Origin: Sphingomicrobium sp.
Lineage (GTDB): Bacteria; Pseudomonadota; Alphaproteobacteria; Sphingomonadales; Sphingomonadaceae
DNA: 39,960 nucleotides
Assembly: GCA_030447545.1 (NCBI GenBank)
Contig: JAUJOV010000019.1
Coordinates: 1 to 39,960, forward strand
Direction of reading: 5' to 3'
This document shows positions 1-8,644 of the stretch, piece by piece. Under the pieces are notes generated by a model, which did no database searches, had not been told where the DNA came from, and saw only the letters and a list, made by a program, of their open reading frames with translations. The first letter of the stretch is position 1. Each line of letters begins with the position of its first letter. The position numbers and the translations under genes were made by a program.

Positions 1-34
1 GGGGCTCATTGATGGGCGTGAGACGGGAGCGCCC

Positions 35-661
35 ATGGATCGCTATACAATCGCTGGCGTCGTCGGCAGCATCCGCGAAGATTCGCTGAACCGGAAGATC
101 GCCGGCGCGATGTGCGCGGCAACGCCGGACAGCCTGGATTGCCGCATCGTCGAGATCTCCGGCCTGCCGCTGTACGACCCTGACCTCGACGGCAATCCTG
201 CCGAGGCGTGGCTGCGCTTCCGCGAGGAGATCGCGGGCAGCCAGGGCGTGCTGTTCGTGACGCCGGAGTATAATCGCTCGATCCCCGCGGCGCTCAAGAA
301 TGCGATCGACGTGGGTTCGCGGCCCTACGGCCAGAGCGTCTGGGCCAAGAAGCCGGCGGCTGTGGCAACCGCCTCGCCGGGGGGAATCGGCGGCTTCGGC
401 GCCAACCATCACCTTCGCCAGTGCTGCGTGTTCCTCGACATGCCGATGATGCAGCAGCCGGAAGCTTATTTCGGCGGGGTGTCGGACGACAAGTTCGGGC
501 CTGACGGAACGATCGCCGACGAAGGGCTGCGCAAGATCGCGGAAGGCTTCGGCCAGGCCTTCGCCGGCTGGGTCGACCTGATCCACAAGGGCCGCCACCT
601 GCTCGCCTCCGACCCTGCAGGAAGCGACGGTGAGCGTGCAGCCATCCCGCTCGGCTCCTAG
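35..661 (+). CDS. NADPH-dependent FMN reductase (flavodoxin-fold quinone/FMN reductase)
   Basis: A 208-residue flavodoxin-like protein of the NADPH-dependent FMN reductase family, which moves electrons from NAD(P)H through bound FMN to quinones, azo compounds or metal oxyanions. The N-terminal GSIREDSLNRKIA stretch (residues about 12-24) is the FMN-phosphate loop of this family, and TPEYNRSIPAALKNAID (about 76-92) is its second hallmark. The conserved glycine-rich SPGGIGGFGANHHLRQ segment follows. Length is slightly above the usual 180-190 residues because of a polar C-terminal tail. ATG at 35 sits right before the first beta strand. The stop overlaps the stop of the convergent kynU by four bases. 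The physiological substrate cannot be read from the sequence. Confidence 0.9.
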   Translation: MDRYTIAGVVGSIREDSLNRKIAGAMCAATPDSLDCRIVEISGLPLYDPDLDGNPAEAWLRFREEIAGSQGVLFVTPEYNRSIPAALKNAIDVGSRPYGQSVWAKKPAAVATASPGGIGGFGANHHLRQCCVFLDMPMMQQPEAYFGGVSDDKFGPDGTIADEGLRKIAEGFGQAFAGWVDLIHKGRHLLASDPAGSDGERAAIPLGS

Positions 662-1884
662 GTCACACGCGCGCGCGCGCTGAAGCGGGTCTGATCCCAC
701 GAGCGCGTGGTGAGAATTCCTTCGAGGATTTCGGCTGCGCGGACCACCTCGGCGAAGCTGTTGTAGAGCGGGGCGAAGCCGAAGCGGATGAGGTTGGGCT
801 CGCGGTAGTCGCCGATGACCGCGCTCGAGATCAGCGCCTGCATCACTGCGTCCCCGTTCGGGTGGGCAAAGCTGACGTGGCTGCCGCGCTGAGCTGGGTC
901 GCGCGGGCTGGCCAGAGTCACCTCGCGGCCGCAGCGCGCCTCCACCTCGTCGATGAACAGCTGCGACAGGCGCCGCGACTTGGCCTCGATCTGCTCCATG
1001 CTGAAGCCGGCGAACGTGTCCAGCCCGGCGTCAAGCGCGGCCAGCGTCAGGATCGACGGAGTGCCTGTAAGGAACCGCGCGATGCCCTCGGCCGGACGAT
1101 AGTCGGGAGCGAAGGCGAAGGGCTCGGCATGGCCCATCCAGCCGCTGAGCGGCGAGCGAAGCTCCGCCTGGAGCTGTTCGGCGACGTAGAGGAAGGCCGG
1201 CGCTCCGGGGCCGCCGTTGAGATATTTGTAGCCGCAGCCGACGGCGAGGTCGCAGGCGTCGCTTTGGAGGTCGAGCGCGATCGCTCCGGCGCTGTGCGAC
1301 AGGTCCCACAACGTGAGTGCGCCTTGGGCATGGGCGGCCGCATTGATGGCGGCCATGTCGTGGATCGCGGCGCTCCGGTAGTCGACGTGGGTGAGGAGGA
1401 CGACGGCGGTGTCCTCGTCGATCCCCTCGGCCAGTTGCTCTGCGGGCAGTGTGACGAGTTTCAGGCCCGGGACGAGCTCCACCAGCCCTTGCGCAACGTA
1501 CAGGTCCGTCGGGAAATTGCCCTGCTGCGACAGGATGGTGGAGCGCTCGGGACGCGTCCCTACTGCTGCCGACAGCAGCTTGAACAGGCACACGGAGGTC
1601 GAGTCCGCGATCAGCAGCTCGTTGGGCCTGGCTCCGAGCAATGGGGCGAGCTTCGCCGCGACGCGGACCGGCGCGTCGATCCAGCCGTGAGCGTTCCAGC
1701 TGGCGATCAGGTCCTCGCCCCACTCGCGCTCGACAACTCGAGCAAGCAGCTCGGGCGTGGCCTGCGGCAGCGCGCCGAGCGAATTGCCGTCGAGATAGAT
1801 CATGCCTTGCGCAAGCCGGAAGCGGGCGCGGGCCTCGCGCAGCGGGTCTGCCGAGTCGAGCGCCTCGGCCTCTTCGATCCTCAT
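658..1884 (-). CDS. kynU: Kynureninase
   Basis: A 408-residue PLP-dependent aminotransferase-fold enzyme that hydrolyses L-kynurenine to anthranilate and alanine in tryptophan degradation. Visible hallmarks are YLDGNSLG near residue 30, the DSTSVCLFK phosphate-binding stretch near 94, the WDLSHSAGA segment with the cofactor-contacting Asp at about 194, and GYKYLNGGPG with the Schiff-base lysine at about 220, plus the SGWMGH segment. Length matches the family. The ATG at 1884 directly abuts the dcd stop codon (TAG then ATG), so the pair is probably translationally coupled. No other kynurenine-pathway gene (kynA, kynB) lies in this window, which is unusual because they often cluster. Confidence 0.95.
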   Translation of the reverse strand: MRIEEAEALDSADPLREARARFRLAQGMIYLDGNSLGALPQATPELLARVVEREWGEDLIASWNAHGWIDAPVRVAAKLAPLLGARPNELLIADSTSVCLFKLLSAAVGTRPERSTILSQQGNFPTDLYVAQGLVELVPGLKLVTLPAEQLAEGIDEDTAVVLLTHVDYRSAAIHDMAAINAAAHAQGALTLWDLSHSAGAIALDLQSDACDLAVGCGYKYLNGGPGAPAFLYVAEQLQAELRSPLSGWMGHAEPFAFAPDYRPAEGIARFLTGTPSILTLAALDAGLDTFAGFSMEQIEAKSRRLSQLFIDEVEARCGREVTLASPRDPAQRGSHVSFAHPNGDAVMQALISSAVIGDYREPNLIRFGFAPLYNSFAEVVRAAEILEGILTTRSWDQTRFSARARVT

Positions 1885-2439
1885 CTAAAGCTTTGGCAGG
1901 GTGACCCCGCGCTGCCCCATATATTTGCCCGCGCGGTCGGCGTAGCTGACCTCGCACGGCTCGTTGCCCTTGAGGAACAGGAACTGGCACGCGCCCTCGT
2001 TGGCGTAGACCTTCGCCGGAAGCGGCGTGGTGTTCGAGAATTCCAGGGTCACATGGCCTTCCCAGCCGGGCTCCAGCGGCGTCACGTTCACGATGATTCC
2101 GCAGCGCGCATAGGTCGACTTGCCCAGGCAGATCACCATCACGTCGCGCGGCACCCGGAAATATTCCACGGTGTGGGCGAGCGCGAAGCTGTTCGGCGGG
2201 ATGATGCAGACGTTGGTCTGCCGATCCACGAAGCTGTTGTGGGCGAAATCCTTCGGGTCGACGATCGCATTGTCGACATTGGTGAAGATCTTGAAATGCT
2301 CCGAAACGCGCGCGTCGTAGCCGTAGGAGGACAGGCCGAAGCTGATGCAGCCCTCGCGCCGCTGGGCCTCGACGAACGGCTCGATCATGCCATGTTCGAG
2401 CGCCTGCTCGCGAATCCAGCGGTCGGATTGGATGGCCAT
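1885..2439 (-). CDS. dcd: dCTP deaminase
   Basis: Converts dCTP to dUTP and ammonia in the thymidylate supply pathway. The protein starting at 2439 is 184 residues, exactly the usual bacterial Dcd length, and begins [13 protein letters not shown] as family members do. A longer frame opens at a TTG at 2475, but its twelve extra residues do not resemble the family, so the ATG at 2439 is preferred. The trimer-interface signature [11 protein letters not shown] and the catalytic-glutamate region [13 protein letters not shown] are present. It is transcribed divergently from dnaB and leads directly into kynU with no gap between stop and start. Confidence 0.96.
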   Translation of the reverse strand: MAIQSDRWIREQALEHGMIEPFVEAQRREGCISFGLSSYGYDARVSEHFKIFTNVDNAIVDPKDFAHNSFVDRQTNVCIIPPNSFALAHTVEYFRVPRDVMVICLGKSTYARCGIIVNVTPLEPGWEGHVTLEFSNTTPLPAKVYANEGACQFLFLKGNEPCEVSYADRAGKYMGQRGVTLPKL

Positions 2440-2493
2440 GTGAGCGGGGGTAACGGGCGCGATTCTCGCCTTCAATCCAGTGCCTGCTTTTTC

Positions 2494-2567
2494 TGTGGAT
2501 GCCGCGGGCCCGCGAAATCTCGGCTTTCGCGGGAAGGCGCCGCGAGGGAACTCACAACCTATCCACA
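2494..2567. promoter_or_regulatory. dcd/dnaB divergent promoter region with two DnaA-box-like 9-mers
   Basis: Between the divergent starts of dcd (2439) and dnaB (2634) two near-consensus DnaA boxes are visible. CTATCCACA at 2559-2567 on the plus strand differs from TTATCCACA by one base. GCATCCACA on the minus strand at about 2494-2502 differs by two. No -35/-10 pair is convincing by eye. Whether DnaA binds here is an inference from sequence likeness only. Confidence 0.3.
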
Positions 2568-2633
2568 GCGGCGCCCGCTGTGCTACTTCTGTTCCGGGTA
2601 GGAGGGGGGCCGTTCACCGGCCACAAGATCGCC

Positions 2634-4160
2634 ATGGCTGAAGTTATCCGGATCACCGAGCCCGCCGCGCCGGCGGGAACCCAAGCGCTCCCCCAGAATG
2701 TCGAAGCGGAGGCCGCGCTGCTGGGCGCGCTGATGATCGACAACCGGCTGGTCGAGGACGTGCAGCTCAAGCTCAAGTCGCACCAATTATTCGAGCCGCT
2801 GCACGAGGGGATCTACGATGCGATCCTCAAGCTCACCGACCGCAACATGATCGCCAATCCGGTCACGCTTCGTCCGAGCTTCGAGGCGGACGAGGCGATG
2901 AAGGAGGTCGGCGGGCCGGCCTATCTTGCGCAGCTCAGCGGCTCGGGCGCGGCGATCATCGGAGCGAAGGATTTCGCCCGCCAGATCTACGATCTGGCTC
3001 TGCTTCGGGCGCTCGTCGGAGTCGGGCGCGAGCTGGTGGAGGGCGCGCTCGACACCAGCGAGGACGTCGCTCCGCTCGAACAAATCGAAAAGGCCGAGAC
3101 CGAACTCTATACCGTCGCCGAGCAGGGCGGGGCGGAGGGCAAGGCCAAGTCGTTCGGCGAGGCGACGAAGGACGCGCTAGCAATGGCCGAGCGGGCGCTC
3201 AACAACGGCGGGCACCTGTCGGGAATCACGACCGGGCTCGAGGGGATGAATTCGAAGATCGGCGGACTTCACAGGTCGGACCTGATCATCGTCGCCGGGC
3301 GTCCGGGCATGGGCAAGAGCTCGCTCGCGACCAACATGGCGTTCGCTGCCGCGCAGCGCTTCCAGCGCGACACCGATGACGGGATCGAGCCGGCCAAGTC
3401 CGCCGGCGCTCCGGTCGCTCTGTTCAGCCTCGAGATGTCGGCGGACCAGCTGGCCACCCGAATCCTTGCCGAGCAGTCGGGCATCAGTTCCGAGAACCTG
3501 CGCATGGGCAAGATCAGCCAGCAGGAGTTCCGCTCGCTCGCAAGGGCCGCGGCGGAGCTCCAGAACCTGCCGCTCTACATCGACGACACGCCGGGTCTCA
3601 CCATCGCTGCGCTTCGCACCCGCGCGCGGAGGCTCAAGCGGCAGAAACATATCGGGATGGTGATCGTCGACTACCTCCAGCTGCTCCAGGGCACTGGAAA
3701 GAGCGGCGGCGACCAGAACCGCGTGCAGGAAATATCCGAGATCAGCAGGGGCCTGAAGCAGCTCGCCAAGGAGCTCGACCTTCCGGTGATCGGCCTGTCG
3801 CAGCTGAGCCGCGCGGTCGAGCAGCGCGAGGACAAGAGGCCGCAGCTGTCGGACCTCAGGGAATCGGGCTCGATCGAGCAGGACGCCGACATCGTCCTGT
3901 TCATCTATCGCGAAGATTATTACCTGAAGGCCGTCGAGGTGGAGATGCCGACCCCGGACGAGGTGCAGACGAATCTCGACAAGGTGTCAAAGTACAACGA
4001 GTGGAAGGAAAAGATCGACCAGGTCGCCGGCCGCGCGGAGATCATCGTCGCCAAGCAACGCCATGGCTCGACCGGCATCGTCCGGGTCCGCTTCGACGGC
4101 CGCACGACCAAGTTCAGCGATTCCACCGACGAGGGTTATCTGCCGGAGCTGCGGAGCTGA
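2634..4160 (+). CDS. dnaB: Replicative DNA helicase DnaB
   Basis: A 508-residue hexameric RecA-type helicase that unwinds DNA 5'-3' at the replication fork and loads primase. The N-terminal DnaB domain starts at PQNVEAEAALLGALM. The C-terminal motor carries Walker A GRPGMGKSS at about residues 221-229, the SLEMS segment, Walker B MVIVDYLQLL near 342-351, and the SQLSRAVEQR arginine region. Length is normal and there is no intein. The open frame extends upstream to 2499, but the extra residues are unlike the family; MAEVIRI at 2634 is the typical sphingomonad start. The AGGAGG at about 2602 is too far from that ATG to act as its ribosome site, so the exact start is moderately certain. Confidence 0.96.
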   Translation: MAEVIRITEPAAPAGTQALPQNVEAEAALLGALMIDNRLVEDVQLKLKSHQLFEPLHEGIYDAILKLTDRNMIANPVTLRPSFEADEAMKEVGGPAYLAQLSGSGAAIIGAKDFARQIYDLALLRALVGVGRELVEGALDTSEDVAPLEQIEKAETELYTVAEQGGAEGKAKSFGEATKDALAMAERALNNGGHLSGITTGLEGMNSKIGGLHRSDLIIVAGRPGMGKSSLATNMAFAAAQRFQRDTDDGIEPAKSAGAPVALFSLEMSADQLATRILAEQSGISSENLRMGKISQQEFRSLARAAAELQNLPLYIDDTPGLTIAALRTRARRLKRQKHIGMVIVDYLQLLQGTGKSGGDQNRVQEISEISRGLKQLAKELDLPVIGLSQLSRAVEQREDKRPQLSDLRESGSIEQDADIVLFIYREDYYLKAVEVEMPTPDEVQTNLDKVSKYNEWKEKIDQVAGRAEIIVAKQRHGSTGIVRVRFDGRTTKFSDSTDEGYLPELRS

Positions 4161-4213
4161 GCACCTGGCCGTCGCCCATCTGAGATGGTGACCGGCGGCA
4201 TGGAACAGGCAGA

Positions 4214-5733
4214 TCAGGGGCCGACGTCGACGCCAAGCTCGTGCTTCGGGCGCTCGCGCGGTGGGCGGCGCAGGTAGCCGAGGCCGTAGGCGACTTCGTC
4301 GTCCCACCGGTACACGTCCTCGACCAGGCGCACCTGCCCATCCTCGAGGAACGCCGTGCGGTACATCAGCCGCACCGGCACTTGAGTCTTCATCTTCACG
4401 AACGTCTCGTCGAGCTTCATCAGGCCTTCCTGGAACTTGGGCAGGATGCCGTCGTCGCCAGCGACCAGCAGCCCGAAATCGACTGCATTCTGGACTCGCA
4501 CGCAGCCGTGGCTGCGATGCCGTTCGGGGTGCGCGAACAGCGCCTTGGCGGGCGTGTCGCGAAGATAGATCAGCTGGTCGTTGCGCATGTCGAACTTGAT
4601 CTCGCCCAGCGCATTCTTCGGGCCCGGAAGCTGGACGAGGCGGCCGTTGCGGTACTCCATCTGTTGCGCGGCCAGATAGGCCCTGCTCTTGCCGGCAAGC
4701 TCGTCCTTGTAGATCGAATCCGGCACTCGCCAGTAAGGATGGGCGACGAGCTGGAAGATGGGGGAGCCGAGCTCGGGCGTCTCCCAATCGGGCTGGCCGA
4801 CGACCACTCGGCGATGGTCGCGGTGCTGGCCATCGCGCCAGTAATCGAGATAGGCGCCGCCGGTGTTGACGTCGATGCGGGTCGGGGGCGGATTGCGCTC
4901 GAGCCAGCGCAGTCGCTCGAGGTTGACGGCGAGCTGGCGGGCGCGGTCGCCGGGTCCGCGGTTCAGCGCCTCGATGGTGGCCTTGCCGATGACGCCGTCG
5001 GGTTCGGCGCCATAGTCCGCTTGCAGCCGCCGAACGGCGGCGACGATCGCCGGCGCATAACGCTCGGACGGCGCGGTGCCGGCTTCCGGCGCGGGCAGGT
5101 AGCCGATCATGGCAAGCGAACGGACGATGGCCCTTATTCGCGCGTCGCTCTCGCCAGGCTTGATCGCCTTTCCGGCGGGGATTGGCTCCGCCTCCGGCCC
5201 GTCCGCAAGGCGCAAGTAACGGACGAAGGCCCCCGAGAGAGCGCGATATTCGTCCGTCTGCGGCGCAAGCGAATCGAACCAGCCGCCGACGTCGCCCTGT
5301 TCGACTGCGCTCGCGAGGCCGGCCGCGACGTCGGCCTTGGGCCGCGGAACGGTGTAGATCCGGCCGAGCCTGGTCGGATCGACATAGCCGCGCGCCAGCG
5401 CCGACGCATAGCGAAGCGCCGCGGCGGTGAGCGCGGCGTCGCGCTCGCCGCGGTCCTTCGGCAGCCCGTCCTTGATGAACAGGTCGCGCCTGAGCCCGTG
5501 CGTGGGCGCCTTGTCGAGCACTTCGAGCAGCGCCGCTTGGGTTTCCCGTCCCACGCCGCCTGCCAGCCGCGCGCCTGGTAGAAAGCCCTGAGCTGCGGGT
5601 CGCTCGCGGCCGAGCGCAGAGCGGTCGCGTCGAGCTGCCTTGGATCGCGATGGAACGAATTGTCGCAACTGCCGACCGGGGTGGTGAGCAGGGCAAGGGC
5701 GACCGCCCTTCCGAGCCGGGAATCGACCTTCAC
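4214..5733 (-). CDS. L,D-transpeptidase (YcbB/LdtD type), reading frame broken near 5546
   Basis: Cell-wall enzyme forming 3-3 peptidoglycan cross-links. The main frame carries a peptidoglycan-binding helix motif (VRRLQADYGAEPDGVIGKAT) and the catalytic YkuD signature HPERHRSHGCVRVQN, with the nucleophile Cys at about residue 411. The natural N-terminus is in another frame: a GTG at 5733 gives MKVDSRLGRAVALALL, then a lipobox-like VGSC, then FYQARGWQAAWDG, typical of this family. Adding one G to the GGG at 5545-5547 (minus strand) joins WDG to ETQAALLEVLDKAP, and the whole span then becomes 507 codons. In the uncorrected main frame the first 75 or so residues are nonsense. The product is probably a periplasm-facing lipoprotein of about 506 residues. 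Confidence 0.85.
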
Positions 5734-5767
5734 AGCCGATTGACAACGCCACGGCCGGCCAAACGGT

Positions 5768-7195
5768 TCAGTCTTCGAGCATATTGGGGTCGCGCAGCCC
5801 TTCGCCGATCGTCCCCCGAAGCGTTTCGGTTTCGCTGCTGGTGACTGGATAGGCGCAATAGTCGGCGGCGTAATAGGCGCTTGGGCGGTGGTTGCCCGAC
5901 AGGCCGACGCCGCCGAACGGAGCGTTGGAGGGCGCTCCGTTGGTCGGCTTGTTCCAGTTAATCACGCCGGCGCGAACGTTGGCCCAGAAGCGGTCATATT
6001 GCTCCGGGCTTCCGCCGAGAAGGCTCGCCGCCAGCCCATAGCGTGTGTTGTTCGCCTCATCGATCGCCGCGTCGAAGTCCTTCACGCGAATCAGCTGGAG
6101 CACCGGGCCGAACAGCTCCTCGTCGACGCGCTCCTTGGTCTCGGTCACGTCGATCAGCGCGGGAGTGAGGAACGGCTTGTCCTCCGAGCGGCGGTCGAGC
6201 CGGCGGATGGGCCGGCCGCCCTTCATCATCAGACCGACCCACTGCTCCTGCAGATGGTCGGCCGCGCTTGTGTCGATCACCGGGCCCATGAACGGCTGCG
6301 GGTCGGCGAACGGCTGGTCGACGATGATCCTGTCCATCAGGCTGGTGATCCTGTCGAGGAGATCGGCTTCCTGGCCGTCCTCGATGATCAGCCGCCGCGC
6401 GGCCGTGCAGCGCTGGCCGGCGGACAGAAATGCCGACTGGACGATGGTGGCCGCGGCCGCGTCGAGGTCCTTGACGTTCCAGGCCACCATCGGGTTGTTG
6501 CCGCCGAGCTCGAGCGCCAGGATCTTGTGCGGCCGGTCGGCGAACGCCTGGTGAAGCGCCATCCCCGCGCGAACCGAGCCGGTGAACAGCAGGCCGTCAA
6601 GGTCCGGGTGGGAGGCGAGCGCGCGGCCTTCCTCAGGTCCTCCCACGAGGAGCCGGACCACGCCTTCGGGTACACCGGCCTGGTGGAAGCATTCGACCAG
6701 AAGCGCGCCACTTGCGGGAGTCTTTTCCGACGGCTTGAACACCACCGCATTGCCGGCGATCAGCGCCGGGACGATGTGGCCGTTCGGCAGATGCGCGGGG
6801 AAGTTGAACGGGCCGAGAACGCCAAGCACGCCCTGCGGCTTGTGCCGGACCGCGACCTTGCTTCCGAGCGCCGCCTCGAGCTTGCGCTGCGGAGTTCGGT
6901 CCGCATAGGCGGCGACCGAGATTTCGACCTTGCTGATCACCGCGCCGATTTCGGTCCGCGCTTCCCACAGAGGCTTGCCGCTCTCGCGCGCGATCAGTTC
7001 GGCGAACTCGTCGGTGCGGGAGCGCACGACGTTGGCGAACCGGCGCAGGGTCTCCATACGAAAAGCGACCGAATGCGCCGCCCATTCAGCCCAGGCGGCG
7101 CGAGCGGCGGCGACTTCCACCGCGGCATCACCGATCGCGCCGGACCAGATTTCGGCGCCGGTCGCCGGTTCCGTCGAGACCAATGTGCTCGCCAT
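5768..7195 (-). CDS. astD: N-succinylglutamate 5-semialdehyde dehydrogenase
   Basis: A 475-residue NAD(P)+-dependent aldehyde dehydrogenase. It matches AstD, the fourth step of the arginine succinyltransferase pathway, through GPFNFPAHLPNGHIVPAL (about 128-145), FKPSEKTP, the general-base Glu in LELGGNNP (about 229), the catalytic Cys in SAGQRCTAARR (about 263) and the distinctive C-terminal HRPSAYYAADYCAYPV. Length is within the family range. The other ast genes (astA, astB, astE) are not adjacent here. It is read on the same strand as the L,D-transpeptidase, 34 bases upstream of it, and follows selO with a 34-base gap. Confidence 0.93.
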   Translation of the reverse strand: MASTLVSTEPATGAEIWSGAIGDAAVEVAAARAAWAEWAAHSVAFRMETLRRFANVVRSRTDEFAELIARESGKPLWEARTEIGAVISKVEISVAAYADRTPQRKLEAALGSKVAVRHKPQGVLGVLGPFNFPAHLPNGHIVPALIAGNAVVFKPSEKTPASGALLVECFHQAGVPEGVVRLLVGGPEEGRALASHPDLDGLLFTGSVRAGMALHQAFADRPHKILALELGGNNPMVAWNVKDLDAAAATIVQSAFLSAGQRCTAARRLIIEDGQEADLLDRITSLMDRIIVDQPFADPQPFMGPVIDTSAADHLQEQWVGLMMKGGRPIRRLDRRSEDKPFLTPALIDVTETKERVDEELFGPVLQLIRVKDFDAAIDEANNTRYGLAASLLGGSPEQYDRFWANVRAGVINWNKPTNGAPSNAPFGGVGLSGNHRPSAYYAADYCAYPVTSSETETLRGTIGEGLRDPNMLED

Positions 7196-7229
7196 CAGCG
7201 CGGGGCTCCACCATGTCGCGCTGAATCGG

Positions 7230-8624
7230 TCAAGCGGTCGCAGCGTCCGCCGTCATCGCTTCCCCCATGCGCCGGATTGCGGCGATCTTCGCCTCGAACG
7301 GGGTCCAGTCGTCGCGCTCGGCTATGGCCGACCAGATCGTCTCGACCTCGTCGATGTGCATCGAGCAGGGCTCCGGGTCCGACCAGTATGGATGGGTGGC
7401 CTGGCGACCGCGGCCTTCGAGCGCCGCGGCGAGCGCCCGAAACGGCTCGGAGCCATAAAGCGGGCCGCCCGGGTCGCGGCCGCCGCGCCAGTCGAGGAAC
7501 AGGCGATCGATGGTCACCTCGCCGGTCTGCAGCCCGGCGATCAGGGCTGCGGCAACGGCGCGGTCGGCGTCGGGCCCGCGCTCCTCGATGCCGAGCCGCC
7601 GGACCAGCGCCGAGATCAGGGCATGTTCGAAAAGCTCGCCCCAACGGCCAAGCTCGTCCGACAGCGGCGCAGCGTCCGCCAGCAGCGTCAGCGAGCCGGC
7701 AAGCTGGGCGAGGTCCCAGTGGATCGCCTCGGGCTGCCGACCGAAGGCGTAGAGACCGTGATAGTCGAAATAGGCCGCGGTGAAGGCCGGGTCCCATTCG
7801 GGCGCGAACCGCCACGGCCCATAGTCGAAGCTTTCGCCAGTAACCGCGATATTGTCGCTGTTGAGCACGCCGTGGACGAACCCCGCGGCCATGTAGCTCG
7901 CGGCGAGCTTCGCGGTCGCCTGCGCGGCGAGCTCGAACAGCCGGACGGCCGCCTCCTCACGCCCGGCCGGAGCGGGGTCGCCGTAGAGATGCTCGAGGCA
8001 GTAGCGGACCAGCGTCTCGATATTCTCCGTCTCGCCGTAGAAGGCGAGCCGCTGGAACGTGCCGATGCGGATATGACCGTGGCCGAGACGCGTCAGAACC
8101 GACGAGCGGGTGGGCGAGGGCTCGTCGTGGCGGGTCAGCGCCTCGCCCGTTTCGAACAAGGCGAAGGTCTTCGACGTGTTGACGCCCAGGGCCTCGAGCA
8201 TCTCGGTCGCGAGGACCTCACGGACTCCGCCCTTGAGCGTCAGCCGCCCGTCGGCGGTGCGGCTGTAGGGCGTCTGACCCGACCCCTTGGTGCCGAAGTC
8301 GAGCAGGCGATTGCGATCGTCGCGAAGCTGCCCGAACAGGAAGCCGCGCCCGTCGCCGATGTCGGGATTGTACACGCGGAACTGGTGGCCGTGGTAGCGC
8401 AGGGCCAGCGGCCGGGGCAAGTTGTCGGGCAGCGGCTCGAAGCGGCAGAAATGCGCGGTCCATTGCTCGTCGTCCAGCTTTCCAAGGCCGACTCGGTCCG
8501 CCCACCGGCGATTGACGAACCGCGGCGTGCATTGCGGGAAGCGCGCGGGCTCTACCGCATCGTAGAAGGCATCCCCAAGCTCGAGGATCCGCGGGTCGAG
8601 CTGGTAGGATTGCTCTGTAGGCAC
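7230..8624 (-). CDS. selO: Protein adenylyltransferase SelO (YdiU/UPF0061 pseudokinase family)
   Basis: A pseudokinase-fold enzyme that, in characterised members, transfers AMP from ATP to protein hydroxyl side chains in redox stress. Hallmarks are ALRYHGHQFRVYNPDIGDGR, DFGTKGSGQTPYSR with the ATP-contacting lysine, REVLATEMLEALGV, HGVLNSDNIAVTGESFDYGP with the metal-binding Asn and Asp, and FDYHGLYAFGRQP. The C-terminus lacks the selenocysteine or cysteine tail of some homologues. The frame extends upstream to 8753, overlapping the divergent hydrolase; the family-like part begins near a GTG at 8624 (464 residues, residue 44 of the long frame), which is chosen here. No strong ribosome site is visible, so the start is uncertain. 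Confidence 0.92.
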   Translation of the reverse strand: MPTEQSYQLDPRILELGDAFYDAVEPARFPQCTPRFVNRRWADRVGLGKLDDEQWTAHFCRFEPLPDNLPRPLALRYHGHQFRVYNPDIGDGRGFLFGQLRDDRNRLLDFGTKGSGQTPYSRTADGRLTLKGGVREVLATEMLEALGVNTSKTFALFETGEALTRHDEPSPTRSSVLTRLGHGHIRIGTFQRLAFYGETENIETLVRYCLEHLYGDPAPAGREEAAVRLFELAAQATAKLAASYMAAGFVHGVLNSDNIAVTGESFDYGPWRFAPEWDPAFTAAYFDYHGLYAFGRQPEAIHWDLAQLAGSLTLLADAAPLSDELGRWGELFEHALISALVRRLGIEERGPDADRAVAAALIAGLQTGEVTIDRLFLDWRGGRDPGGPLYGSEPFRALAAALEGRGRQATHPYWSDPEPCSMHIDEVETIWSAIAERDDWTPFEAKIAAIRRMGEAMTADAATA

Positions 8625-8644
8625 AAGGTCGCGATAGGGGCGCG

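Noticed and set aside
862-2601. Long plus-strand open frame opposite kynU and dcd
   Set aside because: Arginine- and glycine-rich composition without any domain; a GC-rich antisense shadow of two clear genes.
4161-4213. Possible bidirectional terminator between dnaB and the transpeptidase gene
   Set aside because: Only a short stem (CCATC/GATGG) with no T tract on either strand; not strong enough to call.
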